In this document: one piece after another, positions 11,556-24,174 of the stretch
Position numbering within the stretch: position 1 is the first letter of the stretch
Layout: each line of letters opens with the position of its first letter
DNA from: Pristionchus mayeri
Lineage: Eukaryota > Nematoda > Chromadorea > Rhabditida > Neodiplogasteridae
Direction: 5' to 3'
Assembly (NCBI GenBank): GCA_036245805.1
Contig: BTRK01000001.1
Location: 14,756,001-14,820,000 of the forward strand
Length of the DNA stretch: 64,000 bases
Notes under the pieces: generated by a model
The model's input: the letters and a program-made list of their open reading frames with translations, nothing else
The model's database searches: none
What the model was told of the DNA's origin: nothing
Program-made: the position numbers and the translations under genes

Positions 11556-12683
11556 GTTATACAATGTGTACAGATTAGCTGCATAGTAATGACCAACGAT
11601 TTGAAATCGTCTTTGACCAATATTTTTCAATGGTGAATCCGCCTTACTAATCCCGTTTTATTATTTATAGTATTAGAGATTTATAGTATTGTTTGATTTA
11701 AGCATGACTGGAAAAAGTCCCTAATTCACTTCATACTTGTAAAACAGGTTAGGAAAATTCTATGTGTAATTAGGATAAGTTTTAATTTTATGCAACACAT
11801 TGCCTACCATATCATATTGTTGGTGTATTATTTGTTATACCAAAATGAAGAATCTTATTGACGTATATTGACATCATTCCTAATAATAACGACAATGAAT
11901 CGGAAATGGTTAGGATCTCGTCTTAAATTTTAGAAAAAACAAATACTGACCTATGTCTAAATTTCACAATTGAATGACTAATTTAAAAAATACGCTTAGA
12001 CAATCAGTTCGCAAACATAATGAGACAAGCAACACATGAAATTCTTCTACCTCCTCGATTTGAGTATTGACGCGATTGTTCCGGGTTATCCAGGTCGGAT
12101 AGGATCAATTCTAGCATACAGTCTTTTATTTGATAGAGATGGCGCTATAGTTCCCATCCGAACTGAGACAGATCAGGCCTTTTATCCCATAGTGGTAGCG
12201 ATCTCAGTCGCGGAAGGTGGTTAAAATTCCCTAGCTGTCCACATCTGAACAGCAATTATACGTAGTTCTATCTTTATGAATATCTTGGAATAGTATCATC
12301 AAATATTGACTATGCTTTTTTCTCCCATTTTGTATTTGTCCTTTTTCTCTCCGTTCTCCGATTTCAAATTACCTCTTGCAATATGAACTAGTGCATTAGT
12401 TCGGCTTCGAATTTAATTGTGACTGTAATGCACATTCGTCACATTAAATATTTATCAACTGCCCCGTTCTAAATTAATAATGCAAATAAAGCTAACATAC
12501 AACGTTAATGTTACAAAGGCAAGGATTTTGAGTGCATGAATCGTTCAGCTTGCCCTATTCTAGGTAATTTATGTTACCCCAGTCTACACAATTTAATATA
12601 TGGTCTTTAATAACAATATTGTGTGAGCTAACAATATTCAGAACAGTGATTTTCTACTCCTAAGAATTATACAAATTACATAT
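11556..12683. other. Spacer between the two convergent RBR genes
   Basis: About 1.1 kb, AT-rich, holding both 3' ends (stop codons at 11553-11555 plus and 12684-12686 minus). No conserved exon, repeat copy or RNA gene is seen; a 62-codon open stretch at 12036 lacks splice context and homology. Confidence 0.6.
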
Positions 12684-15600
12684 TCAAACGATAAGTGATT
12701 CACGAAGATCCGTCAGTGCACGCGCCTTCATAGAGAGGTTCTTGTCTCTGAAAATGTTGACTATTTAATAAATAATTAGCGCAATTATTAAGGTTTTTGT
12801 ATCGTATAAATGTCAAAAATATCAATAAAGTATTGCAACAAAACTCACGCAGTGTTGAAGAACTCATCCAGCCAGAAGCGCACTTTCTCCGCCAGCACTC
12901 TCGCCTTTCGACTGCGGCGATAGGACAGATAGCAGAGTTCAACGACCAGGGAGAGCTGGGAGGAGAAGATTCAGAAAATTTGATTCAATAGTGGAAGTAT
13001 TGCATAGTGGGAGAATAACTATTGGGGTGTCCGGAAAGTTCGTATAATGCTTCGGAAAAAAGTCAGTTCGCGATCAAATGCAGTGATTGCGCAATCTGTT
13101 TGTCAACAATGTATTGCATCATTCTGACGTTGAGTAGTGAGAGGATTTAATCAGTCTCCTAGTTGCTACATTGATTCTTGTGATGGACTCCCATCTCTAC
13201 CTCTGAGCAGTTTTACTTCATTACTACCGTCTTGGCCGATCCGTGAAGGAGGCCCACTCTGCCCTGGCCCAGTCGGAAGGAGCTGACGCCCCCTCCATAC
13301 CCTTCTGCTATAAGTGGTTCTCCCGCTTTAAGAAAGGGGAGTTTGGTCTCGATGATCAACCCCGCTCTGGACGCCCTCCCTCCCTCGATCAGCCTCTCGT
13401 TCTCCGCACACTGAAGCGCAAGCCCATGGCCAGTGTGCGTGAGTTGAAGAAGGAATCTGGTACTCCCAGATCAACGGTGTCCGATATCCTCCATCGATCT
13501 GGGAAGAAGCCGAAACTCCCACAAGTGATTCCCCATGACCTCTCCCCCGAACGGCTGAAAAATCGTGTTCAAGTCTGTCGGGAATTACTCCATCGTAGAT
13601 CCAATCTTCGATGGGTCAATTCCATCATCGCTACAGATGAGAAGTGGATCACGTACGATAACCCTGTGAGGAGACTGCAATGGGTGGATGCAGATGAGAA
13701 GCCCACGCCCGTCCCGAAGAAGGAAGAGCACGGAAAGAAGGAACTCCTCTGCTTCTTCTTCTCAGTGCTCGGTCCCATCTACTGGGAGATCCTCGCCCCT
13801 GGCACCAGCATCAATGCCGACTTCTTCTCTGAACAACTGGAAGATGTCGCGATCAGAGTTCCTCCCAGACTCCTGAACCAGGGCAAAATTCTTCTTCTGA
13901 TGGACAATGCTCGCCCACATCGAGCGATGATGACCCAGAAGAAAATGGACGAGCTGAAGATCGAGAGGATTCCCCATCCACCGTATTCCCCGGATCTCTC
14001 CCCATGCGACTACCACTGCTTCCGCTCTCTCTCTGACTTCTGCAAAGGAAAGAAGTTCAAGAATCGAGATGAAGTTGTGAGGGCTTCCGTGAACTGGGCG
14101 GTCTCGAAGAAACCCGCATTTTGGAAGAGAGGAATCGAGACCCTGCCCAATCGCTGGAGGGAGGTAGTGAGAAAGAAGGGGGCATACATTGGTCACTGAG
14201 AATTGTAAAGCATTGAATAAAAAATACAAACAAAAAATTATACGAACTTTCCGGACACCCCAATAATTGTTGAAAAAAATGTTCTCAAGATTCAGAAAAA
14301 AATCCTAAATGCAAATTGTACCTGCACGAACGCCCTCTCTGCTGCTCTTCTCTCCAGAAAAGGCAGACGAAGCAGCCGTTTCTTCAGTTCCTTCCTGCGG
14401 TCGATGAGGATCGTCTGAAATATGCGAATTACTATGCGGTAAAGGTCGCAATTATGCCCATCCATCGATGGGCATAATTGCGGAAGGATACGACCACGCT
14501 ATCTACGGAGTTCATGCTGCTTACAAATGTTTCAAGGGAACGTTTTCTGACTGACTAGCATAAAACACATCATTTTGATATACGTGAAGCAGGTGGAGGA
14601 TACAAATGGAGACTACAATAGGTGTAGGACATACCCTGGCCTCGATAGCGAGAGTGAGGAGGGAGGGAACGAGTAGAGAAGCAGTGCGGCCAGTGAACAC
14701 ATCAACCATGGTCACTTTCTGAAAAAATTAATTATATAACACAATGAACGAGCCATTGGTGCTCATAATGAAAAATGTATTGAGAATATGCAATTTCTGG
14801 AATAATGCAAAAGATGATATAAAAGACCTACCGTGAAGGCGTCTTTTGTGCACTGGTAGTGGCTGGATGCCCACTTGTTGCCGCATCGGTAGCAGAACTC
14901 CATTCCGCATGAGCAGGTAAGATGATTGCATCTGGAATTTTGGAATTCTTATGATTCAAAAAGAACTTATTATTCAAAACTTTGGTACTATTACTAAAGA
15001 ACCAGCAAGACTAACAACTCTTACCCCTCACTCCTCTGCATGAGCAGATGGCACTTAGGGCATTGGGCGAGGTTGCGCACGATGGGAGCATCGGAAGAGG
15101 TGGAGTAGATGGAGGCGAAACCTGGATAAAGCTATGATCAGTGATTTAATATTCTAGTCATGTTTTTGGGCTTTAGATCTCAACGATTGATTGATGATTG
15201 GTGCTGCATTTTGTTCAGTCCAGTGGGAAATTTGTTTCATATATAAGATTTGGAGATCACGAATCGTAAAGCATAATGTAGTATCTAGAATCTAATTTTG
15301 ATTCAAAACTCACCACTCCTCCTCATATACATGTTGTACTGGTCGAACACGTCACACCCCAGAGGGGAGTGATGAACGGATGAACAGTGAGAGCAGAGGG
15401 AGGCACCGCAGGGGCACGAGATCTGGGCGGACCTGAACAAGATTAGGGTTCAAAAGATTTAAGATACATTTTTATAAACTATTTTGGCATAAATCAACTG
15501 TTTCAGAAGAAAAAAAAACTTTAGCACTGCTATATTATGGATGAATATGAACTCACTCCGCTGTATAGTGAAGCCGCTTGCACTCCGGGCAAGTAATGAG

Positions 15601-18600
15601 GCGCTCTGCCGTCTTTAACGCATCGATCGTCGCCTGAAGTCACACTCATCATGTTGATATTGTCATCATCTTCGCTTCATGTAAATAGACAAAAAACATA
15701 CAATGAGCAATGCGTCCGGTACTAACAAGAGTATTTGAAATACGAAATCTCGAATGAAATGAAGATTCATGTGGTACCTTTTCGTAGGCTTGGACCGAAG
15801 TGCTGTTAAGGAGACACTTTGCTGCCGAAACAGAGACGGAGCAGCGGCAGTCGGGGTGCTGCAAATCAATCAATTTCTTTTTGTTTTTCGATTCAATATT
15901 TTCCGATCATCTCTGATCTGAAGCAGGAATAGTATCTACTAGACCCTAATGAAACGAATCTCATGTGGTCAGCTACGAATCATACCAAAATATCGGGAAT
16001 AGTTTTTTGGTGGCATTTCCTAAAAAGAGGAGAAGCATATAGGAACCTCATAGTTCGTCAAGTCAACAAATCATACCAAGCAAGCAGCGGGGAGTCGCTG
16101 TCGGTGGATGGACTCGGAGATGTGGGCGAGCCAGCATCCAGCACAGAATAGGTGACCGCAGGAGAGGGAGAAGGGGTGGATGAGCTGGAAAGATTTAATG
16201 AGGTCGGTTTACTGACATACTATTATGCGTGCTCTCGTACCGGCTAAACAGGCAAGAGAGTACTCACAACGCAGAGAATCACCAAATATCATGGATCAGA
16301 TGCAAAAAAACCCACTCTATCGTCGCTCATCAGATCCATTTCTCCACAACAGATCTCGCAGAAATCCTCCGAATCGCACACGATGTCGGGATAGGTCTCA
16401 TCGGAGGTAGGGAGGTGGGGACGAGAAGGATGGGTGGAATCGCAGCTGAAATTGGCTAATCAGTTATGATTCACCTTTAATATCTTTTTCGGAATTTAGC
16501 ATAGCAGCTGCTAACATGGACAAACGTTGTATCCAATTGAATGTTTAAAAAATAACTTTTTTTAGATTTTTTTCTTTTTTAGAATTTTTTATGCATTGTG
16601 TTATAATTTATGTAAATTGCATCGCGTTCGTTAGATGTATCGTCTCATTTATTTAAAATTGATACTCACTCGTCAACCATCGTCAGTCTGATCTCGTCTC
16701 CATACTGTCGCGCTACCACACAAGTCTGCATGTACTTCCCTGAAATCAGTATTCAGAATTTATAATTGTCCATGAACGATATAAAGTGAAACTTAACCGA
16801 GAAGTGTCAAATCCTTCCAAATCCAGCCAGGTGATACGCAATTTGTGACTAGCAAAGTGAAGTTGTATTCAAGACGAACCGACTTGCAGGCTGACACTCT
16901 ACTTGTTTTAAATGTCAAAGCGGTCCAAAAGTGGGTTGCAAAGTGGTTCAAAAGTTATAACCCAATATCTATGATAATTCAATTTATCACTTTTATATAA
17001 ATCTCACCAAGAATCTGCAGACTGTCCCTCTGGTGCACCTCCCAGGCTGGAGGATAGCACGGAAGTCGAGGGGATGAGAGGAGGTTAGGGACGGTGGAGA
17101 GGGAGAATCGAGTGAACATCTCCGGTGCGAGGAAAACCAGGGGAACAGATGGATAGGAGGTGGAGGGCGTCTGAAATTGAATTGCTATGTAAGATCATCG
17201 CAGTGCAAATGAAGAGAATGCCAAAGTAACGATCAACCACTTTCAAATATCTATGACAATTCACTTTCAAAAAGTATAACAAGATAGCTAGAAAAATGAT
17301 TCAAAAGTTACCTCCTCATCCTCGAAATCGTCCTCGCTAGCGTACCCGCTGGTTCCCGGGGTGGGCAAGAAGAACGACGTCTTCAGAAGCTCGTCAACGA
17401 ATCGACGAAGGGGCTCCTGAAGTGATGCCATGATAGTGGAGGTTATCTTTTTTATCTCCCAATTCTCATTTCCGGTTTTTTTCTGAATTGCAATCAGGCT
17501 GCTAAAGCCTCTCCATTTTCCATTTCCGGGTACATTTTTGGCTCAGATTTGTTGTTCGGCTTACTCACCCTCTTTTCTCCTCTCCTCTTCTCTGCCTTCT
17601 TGACAACCAGGGTGCTGAGGTCCTCAACGATCGTCGGGATCGAGAAGGAATCCTCGATGATGACGTCATCAATTGCATCGAAGACAACGTCGTCGGGAAT
17701 GTCGACTACGTGTCTGGAAGTGACGTCCTTGCCCCGGCGCTCCCTAGAGTGGCGACGGGTCTGCCTGCAAATGATAGATTGTGGACGAGCATGCAGCAAT
17801 AGTTTTGAATCAACTATGAATAGAACGTGTAGCTACTCACTTGTTGGCCATCTTGGTGTGCAGCGAGGGCAGATCGGTGTGCTTCTGGGTTGTGTAGTGG
17901 ACGTGCAGCTTCTGAAATTACATTTTTGATTCACTGTTTTACTCACTTTCTTGAATCAAAATTTACCCACCTGGTGCTCGAGCTTCGGATCCTCAGGCAG
18001 CTCCCTATCGGTCCAGTCTCTTTTCTCCTTGTACGTGCGCTCCTTCCTAGCTCCCTTCTTCTTCCTCTCGCCCTTGATGTGGCGAGGGGGTCGGGCACTG
18101 CAGTTGAAGCGATTGTTTTGAGTCACATATTTTTAAGAAAGATACATTCTCACTTTACAACAACGTACTGCTAAACGTTTCAAATACTCACTCATGGGTG
18201 AAGTTCCTCAGCCTTGTTCCAACGCTCTCGGACTCCTTGTGCACGACCGTCTTTCCGTCGCGCGAAACCGTGTGGTACTCCAGGCTGTAATGTTTATTTC
18301 GTCAGAATAACAAAAATGTACTTTTTGAATAAGAATATTATTTTTGAAAAAAATATGAGCATTACATACCATGGCAGCTTGTCCTGGGGCAACGTAGTGT
18401 AATAAAGGGTAATAAAGGGTTCGTATCCAAGGGGATTCGATCGATCGAAAGCGTGAATGGAGGAAGAAACGCGCAGGTTGAGACGAGGGTCCTGGAAAAA
18501 TGTCCATAAACTCACCGTATTTCATGTTTTCCAAATTTACTTTATCAACTTCCTTATATCGGACATACCATGCGATAGTATCAAACTGTTGTATCAATTG

Positions 18601-19111
18601 AAAAATGTGCCCAAGATCAATTATAAAAGTACCGTACCTGGACCTCCTCGAGTCTCTCCTTGATCTCCTCTTTGATTGCCCATCGCTTCTTCTTGTTCAG
18701 GGAGTAATCTACGAAGTAGTCCTTCACTCCGAAGGGATCGGGGCGGAAGAGTGCCTCGGAGTCCTCGTGTCTCTATAAATGCAAGTCTCTAATAATTTCT
18801 ACGTGCTCAATAAAGACTACACAAAACTAATAGATCATCGAAATACTCCGAACTTGCTCCTTACTGATTCAATAAACTCACCATCTTCCAGTCCCTCGTG
18901 TTCGAATCCCAGATCTTGAAGTCAATGCAGCCGTCGAAGTCGACCGGCTCCTGGAAATGAGCTATTGACTCAGAAGTATGATTCACAAGTCTGCTTCAAA
19001 AGTCTGGTTAAAAAATACCAAAAAATGAGCGCAACTCGCCTTTCTAATGACGTCTGGGCCGACGCGCGCTTTGCGCTGGCGGTACTTGAGGCGGTGCTTG
19101 TCCTCGCGCAT
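12684..19111 (-). CDS. RING-IBR-RING (RBR) E3 ubiquitin ligase, paralogue 2
   Basis: Inverted homologue of the gene at 6078-11555: every exon of that gene has a counterpart here in the same order and phase, giving about 760 aa. RING1 (FCEICCGEMD, HPFSLSCGHLFCAGCW), IBR (CPECKRLHY, CPCGASLCSHC) and RING2 (CPKC, SEGCNHLTCSCG) are intact, including the putative catalytic cysteine. The start ATG at 19111-19109 follows a TTCAG site by 12 nt, consistent with trans-splicing. The first intron begins with GC (19039-19038) where paralogue 1 has GT. An extra intron (between exons 15858-15778 and 15633-15557) splits one exon of paralogue 1. Amino-acid divergence is substantial, so the duplication is old. 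A mariner lies in the intron before the penultimate exon, in the opposite orientation; splice sites around it are intact. Confidence 0.87.
13022..14263 (+). mobile_element. mariner (Tc1/mariner) DNA transposon, full-length, 1242 bp
   Basis: Perfect 27-bp terminal inverted repeats (13022-13048 and 14237-14263) begin TTGGGGTGTCCGGAAAG. They are flanked by the TA target duplication expected of the family (13020-13021 and 14264-14265). Identical ends imply recent insertion. The element sits in an intron of RBR paralogue 2 and is transcribed against it. A polyadenylation signal AATAAA follows the transposase stop (14216-14221). Confidence 0.95.
13183..14199 (+). pseudogene. mariner transposase with an early in-frame stop
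   Basis: From the ATG at 13183 the frame reads seven codons, meets TGA at 13204-13206, then stays open to 14199 (over 330 codons from the ATG in total). After the stop come the helix-turn-helix region (FCYKWFSRFKKGEF, then SGRPPS), the first catalytic Asp in IIATDEKW, the second in LLLMDNARPH and the third in SPDLSPCDYHCF, with 34 residues between the second and third (the DD34D signature of mariner). The linker WVDADEKP is also typical. The TGA could derive from CGA by CpG decay. Initiation at the in-frame GTG 13243 would lose part of the N-terminal DNA-binding domain. Probably defective on its own. Confidence 0.85.
14448..14481. repeat. Small perfect hairpin in an RBR intron
   Basis: GCAATTATGCCCATC and its exact reverse complement are separated by four bases (15-bp stem). 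It lies in an intron of RBR paralogue 2 and has no counterpart in the homologous intron. Confidence 0.6.
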
Positions 19112-19173
19112 GGTTAGCGCTTTCTGAACGATATAATTCGAAATTCATATCAAAGTCTCTTCGTTATACGCAC
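19112..19173. promoter_or_regulatory. 5' flank of RBR paralogue 2 with candidate trans-splice acceptor
   Basis: On the minus strand ATCGTTCAG precedes AAAGCGCTAACCATG, placing an acceptor-type site 12 nt before the start codon. This is the arrangement seen at SL-trans-spliced nematode genes. Confidence 0.45.
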
Positions 19174-19302
19174 TAGGGTTCTCTTATTGGAATGGTTTTG
19201 CATCATTTTCAGATGTTTCATGTTCGCTATACATAGGAGCTATATAGCGTACATGAAACATATCTGATAATTATACAAAACCATTCCAATAAGAGAACCC
19301 TA
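19174..19302. repeat. Palindromic MITE-like element
   Basis: Arms TAGGGTTCTCTTATTGGAAT ... and its reverse complement extend about 58 bp each, meeting near a central TATAGC. A smaller relative with the same outer motif (TAGGGTTCC ... GGAAACCCTA) occurs near 51364-51431. Confidence 0.8.
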
Positions 19303-21892
19303 ATACACACTGTCTAGAACCACATCAATTGCGAGAAACTGAATAGAAAGAAGAGATCGCGGCATCGTTGCACCGCATCAATAGGATAAGAAAAAACCAG
19401 GAAGTTAAGAGAAGAAATCTAGGAAAACAAAAGAAAAGTGCAACAAGAAAGTGCCTAGAAGGAGAAAAAGGCAACAACGTCTTCCTATAGACGAAAATAA
19501 AGGAGAAAAAACAGGCCTATCCCGATGGAGAAGAGATGAAGAAGGGAGAGGAAGGGAAAATGGAGATGACGCGGGCCAGAAGGAAAAATAATGGACGTTA
19601 GTGGCACAAACAAGCACGAAAATGGGAGAAGGGGAGAGTTTCGCAATCTGTGGCCTTTTTTACAAGGGAGTTGTAGTCGCACCCTTAGGGCACGCATACA
19701 CATCATGAGTTCACAAATACAAATATGGAACAGGAGAAAAGGGAGAGGTTGCCTCTAATAGCACATTATTTCTGTTAGCACGAACAGTGGGGAAAGAGCG
19801 CTTTTCGCGATTTGAAACATTTTGCAAATGAAAAAATGAATTGTAGTCGGACCTCATTTAATTATCAGTCTTTATCGTAGCGCTTAGCACAATATTATGA
19901 GAGAAGGCCCCATGGGATATTTCCCCCGCATAAAGACATAAAGTAAGTACGAACATGTAAACTCAGAAGAGGGGGAACACGTTTCGCAATCAGTTCGCTT
20001 TGCAAGTGGCCTGCACGCACACCTTCCCTTTATCTACCTATGTGTTTCAAAGCATTGCACAATAGCGGGCAATATATTGCACAATTCTGACAGGCGGATT
20101 AGAACATCGGGGCTGAATGGTTGAACAACACTTGAGGAAACCGCCCCTCGCCCTCTTCTATAACTTTCATTCCTAGATATTCATCCCTGATTTTCGGTCA
20201 CACAACTCTTCAGTAATTGTGAAGGGTGGGAAATGAGAGGAGGGGGGATGAAAATCCCAGGAATTCCCATTTCGCAATAACTGGACCTTTGCAAGTGACC
20301 AGTGCTCTCTATTGCCTCCTTTATCTAGCCACTGGCACGCCACGAAATATTGCACAACATTGGGGCGCGCTTAGTAACCGCGAGAGGGAGGGAGTGTTGA
20401 TCGCGGGAGTGAGGGTGAGTCATCGGGCAGAGAAAGGGGAAAGAACGGGAAGGATTTTGGGAGAAAGGGAGAGAAATGGGAGAAAACATCACTTGGAAAC
20501 ATCTTGTCCGTACGTGTAGGAGCGCGTTTCGCCAAAGGGAGTTACGCAGTGGCACGGCTCAAATTATTCTTGAAACACAGCGGAAACTCAAAAATGAATC
20601 AACGGTTCACGTCACTCTGCATGCATGTGAAGGAAACGACGTTATCAACCTCACATCTACAAAAGGGAAACAGTAAAATTTTGATCATCATTCAGTGATT
20701 CATTGCTCATGTAAGCTATATTCTGAGAAATGTTATGTTATCTGTGAAGTATACTGCTTCGATCGTTCCACGCGTCGTCGCGCTAAAAGTGGATACGGGT
20801 CCCTGCAAAATTCACATGATACATTCCATCCCAAAAAAGTTCGTCTGCACTGCCCAATTGCTTTGCACTCTGCCTTCCCGCGCTGTCTGGAACTCTGTCT
20901 ATGCTGGAGCGATTGTCTGGCACTCTAACCGACGAAAGAGAGGCTCTCTCGCACTCTAACCGACGAGAGCACATGCAAAATGAAGTCAGACGTTTACTTC
21001 TATGCTATGTACATTCCCAATTCGCATCACTCGCCCTCTCGAGTTCAATATTTGTGTAGTTTTCTCTTCGACTGGTCAGCCGGTGAGGGCCGATAATGCA
21101 TACCTAATTCGTCTAGAGTTCGAACGTCGAGCAATTGTATCGTCATTTTACGCTCTCCTACGAACTCTTGGAACCGTGAAGAGAGGTATGCACAAAATAC
21201 TACAGATATACTTGGGATCTAGATTGTACGCCCTTCTGCACACTATTCCATGATGTCAGGCACGTATTGCATTGCGCTTTCTTGCACTCTCGTAGTTCTC
21301 GGCGTGTTATTTCTCTAGCATAGTTGGACTCTGTCGACGCTGGAGACTAGATAGCACGAGAAAATGAGAGAGAAGGGAGATTGAGGGCGCGATCTCTTGA
21401 ACTCGCAATCTCTACTGCACTGGAAATAGGCAGTGCGGATAGCCTTCAGGGCATCGAGGAAAGGGAGAACTTTTTTCCACCCCCGTAGGCCTGAATCGAT
21501 GAGAAAGAGCGGCCTCCTGCTCTCTCTCCCCCCTTCTCCCTTACTCCATTAGGCCTCTGGTCCATTTATCGGACGCTGTCCTCGTTCTCTCCTTTTCTCT
21601 ATGGAAAACTCCCGCTTTTGAACAATTTTTGAACCATTTTCTTTTGAATCGCTGCGTTGTTATGAAACTTTGCACAGTCGTTCGCACGTACATGTATACA
21701 TTGATTCAAGAGTTCTTAATGAGCGGATATGTTAGGTATCATCCATTTATCGGACTCTGCCCTTGCTTTCTCTTTCGCTCTACTCTGAAAACGCCGCTTC
21801 TTTCGAATCGTCGTTCATTCTGAATCGTTTCTGGAAGTGCTAACGCAGTTTTCGATGTTTCTAAAGATATTTCCCGAGGTTTCTCGACCAAG
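19303..21892. other. Gene-free, repeat-bearing spacer
   Basis: Between about 19480 and 20400, blocks such as TTTCGCAAT, TGCAAGTG and GCACAATATT recur every 170-250 bp as decayed tandem units. From 20760 to 21600 short motifs like GCACTCTAACCGACGA repeat. No exon chain is supported; open frames here lack splice context. Confidence 0.55.
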
Positions 21893-24174
21893 ATGAACGA
21901 ACTGCATCGTGAGCTGAGGAGTATCGCGGATGGAGAGATGAAGGTTTGCAATTTGAAGAATTCTAGAGAACCATGCTTCGTAAATCGTTGAAAATTGTAG
22001 AAGCACACGCCATTGCAGGCAGTGCTTGCTCCGACTGATGCCGATGACAGTACAAGCAACCAGCTGTCACTGGTAAGTAGCCCCGAGCAATATGTGTAAC
22101 TTTCATAATTGTACTGTGCGTAACATCATGGTGATCACTAAATGAGGGGAAAGGGTGCAATCACATACGCATAGCATATCTCTCCAATGTGTTGCATACG
22201 CGGAAGAGCGTGTAGGAAAAAGTGCGATATTCTAGTAATTCCTTTTCTTCGTCCATTTTCGTATCGACAAGACTAGAGAGAGTTCGTGCAATTATGGGTA
22301 TTGGATTTCGAGAAAATATTGCTTGAGTTGGGTTTGTGAGTTGGTGCGTTGCTGGTTGACAGCTGAGCGAGCGATTCACTATGGCATGAAGATTCGTTGC
22401 TCAGATTCTGTAAATGCCTCGATATATTTGGTTGTATTTCAGGCAGCCGACATTATCTCGATGCTTCCGGGTTATCAGAACACTGAGGCAAGCTCGCAAG
22501 TTAGTAACGAGGATGCATGTTGATTGGCAGACATAATTGTTGCGTTAGGTGTCAATAATGTGCATTTATCCCTTGCTTTCGCAAAAAATGGAAACAAAGC
22601 AAAGGAGAAGATACAGAAATACAAATTGTAGAAGCGCGCATTCCCGGTCTACACGATGGAGTACTTCAGGGAGATTCGAGAACGGGAGGTATCACTTGTT
22701 CTTCTTTATTTTGAGAATGCAATTAGATAAAGGCCAAACATGCCCTGAACTTTTTGCATGAAAATTGCTCGATTGAGGAACGTACGTTTCATGTAAATAT
22801 TCCTCTAGACGACAAGCAGGAATACGCAGTACTATCATGTAGCCCGTCTAATCGGGCTGCACCACCTAACGTAGTTGCATATTGCCGGGTATAAACTCGC
22901 TTGACGTGAAAGCACCTATAACTTTTAACTTTACTTGATGGCAAATAACTTAACTGAACAAATAACACTGGTCAAATAACTTGAACAATAACTTGATGAC
23001 AAAGTATGCCTATTGATAGTTCCCAAATCAATGATAAATGCTTTATTGAGGCTGCCTGGGATCGTCGAATGGCAGAGGAGAAGAGGAAGAGGAAAGCCTT
23101 GAGCCGATTACTGCGAGCAATCGACTGTGTGGATAGACCGGTAGGTCACGAGGGGGTACTGTATATTGTAGACCCATTTCGGAGTACGGTACTATTGGGC
23201 ACTAGTGGCACTTGGCACACTGTCGGTTCTATTGGCACACCACTTGGCAGCGGATTATGGTTCAATGTTATCAGTGCCATGTAATTGTACAAGTGGTTTA
23301 GGTCCATTCTGCACTGAAAGTGCACAACTTGATGCACAATTTCCCACATGACTTGATTGGGCCGCGATTCCGAATTCTCTCATCTCTAATCTCTAATCCC
23401 CTCCATCCCTCTCGCATCCTCAAACTACTAATTTTCACACTTTCGCGCCTCGAGGGAAGCTCTTTGGTTTGTTGGCATGTGGCTTCCCTCTTCTCCTTCT
23501 TCCTTACGAGCTCACAAATATCAATGGCTCTGCGCGGTTGTAGTAATGAGAAATATGATCGGAGTCTGCATTTGCACATCAGAATTTGGAAAACACATGG
23601 TATAAACTATCTTGAAAAGGGGACAAAGGAGTATAGTATTGGGTATTGGGGAGAAACGTCGATAATGGTGACGATCAAACATGCACAATCACAGGGCCGG
23701 CACGGTAAGCAGTTCTGCCTCCGCTTCTGTCGTCCAGAGATGAAGGAGATCGTACGACATATGCGCGTCTGCACGAGTGGAAAGGACTGTGAATGTAAAT
23801 CTCTCACTATATTTGAAGCATTTCCGTTTCTTTTATAGTCAACAGGATTGTTTTCGTGATAAGACCCATCATAGCGGAGTGGAACTTTTGCCCTTTTTGC
23901 ATCAAACTTTGTGAACAAATCTGTGAAGCCTGCTTTGCTTGCAATTGACTTTCAGCAACTTAAAACGCTTAATGAAAACTTGTTTTGAATCATCGGCACG
24001 ATTCCAGACCCCAAATGCAAGGAGACCACGACGCTCAAGGAACACTGGGACGAGTGCAATCGCAAGATGAACTCCATGTGCTCGATCTGTGGAACGATGA
24101 TGGCCAAGATAGCCTACATCAATCGCAATCGGGCTCTGCACCACCGGCCGCCGCCGCCTCCTCGCGCGGCCTGA
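21893..24174 (+). CDS. Small TAZ-type zinc-finger protein (191 aa)
   Basis: Seven exons (21893-21943, 22019-22072, 22443-22499, 22632-22688, 23051-23140, 23695-23794, 24008-24174) total 576 nt. The C-terminal half matches the TAZ fold of CBP/p300, a helical zinc domain that binds transactivation domains: CLRFC, then MKEIVRHMRVCTSGKDCE, then PKC...LKEHWDEC and MCSICG. In CBP TAZ1 the first zinc ligand is the His of HAHKC; here the equivalent is Arg (RAIDC), so zinc site 1 lacks that ligand. The tail is HHRPPPPPRAA. No acetyltransferase, KIX or bromodomain is present. A longer TAZ gene follows on the same strand. The start could lie further upstream, but the only nearby upstream ATG (21855) hits a stop. 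Confidence 0.75.

Noticed and set aside
13762..14229. 155-codon minus-strand ORF
   Set aside because: Shadow frame of the mariner transposase.
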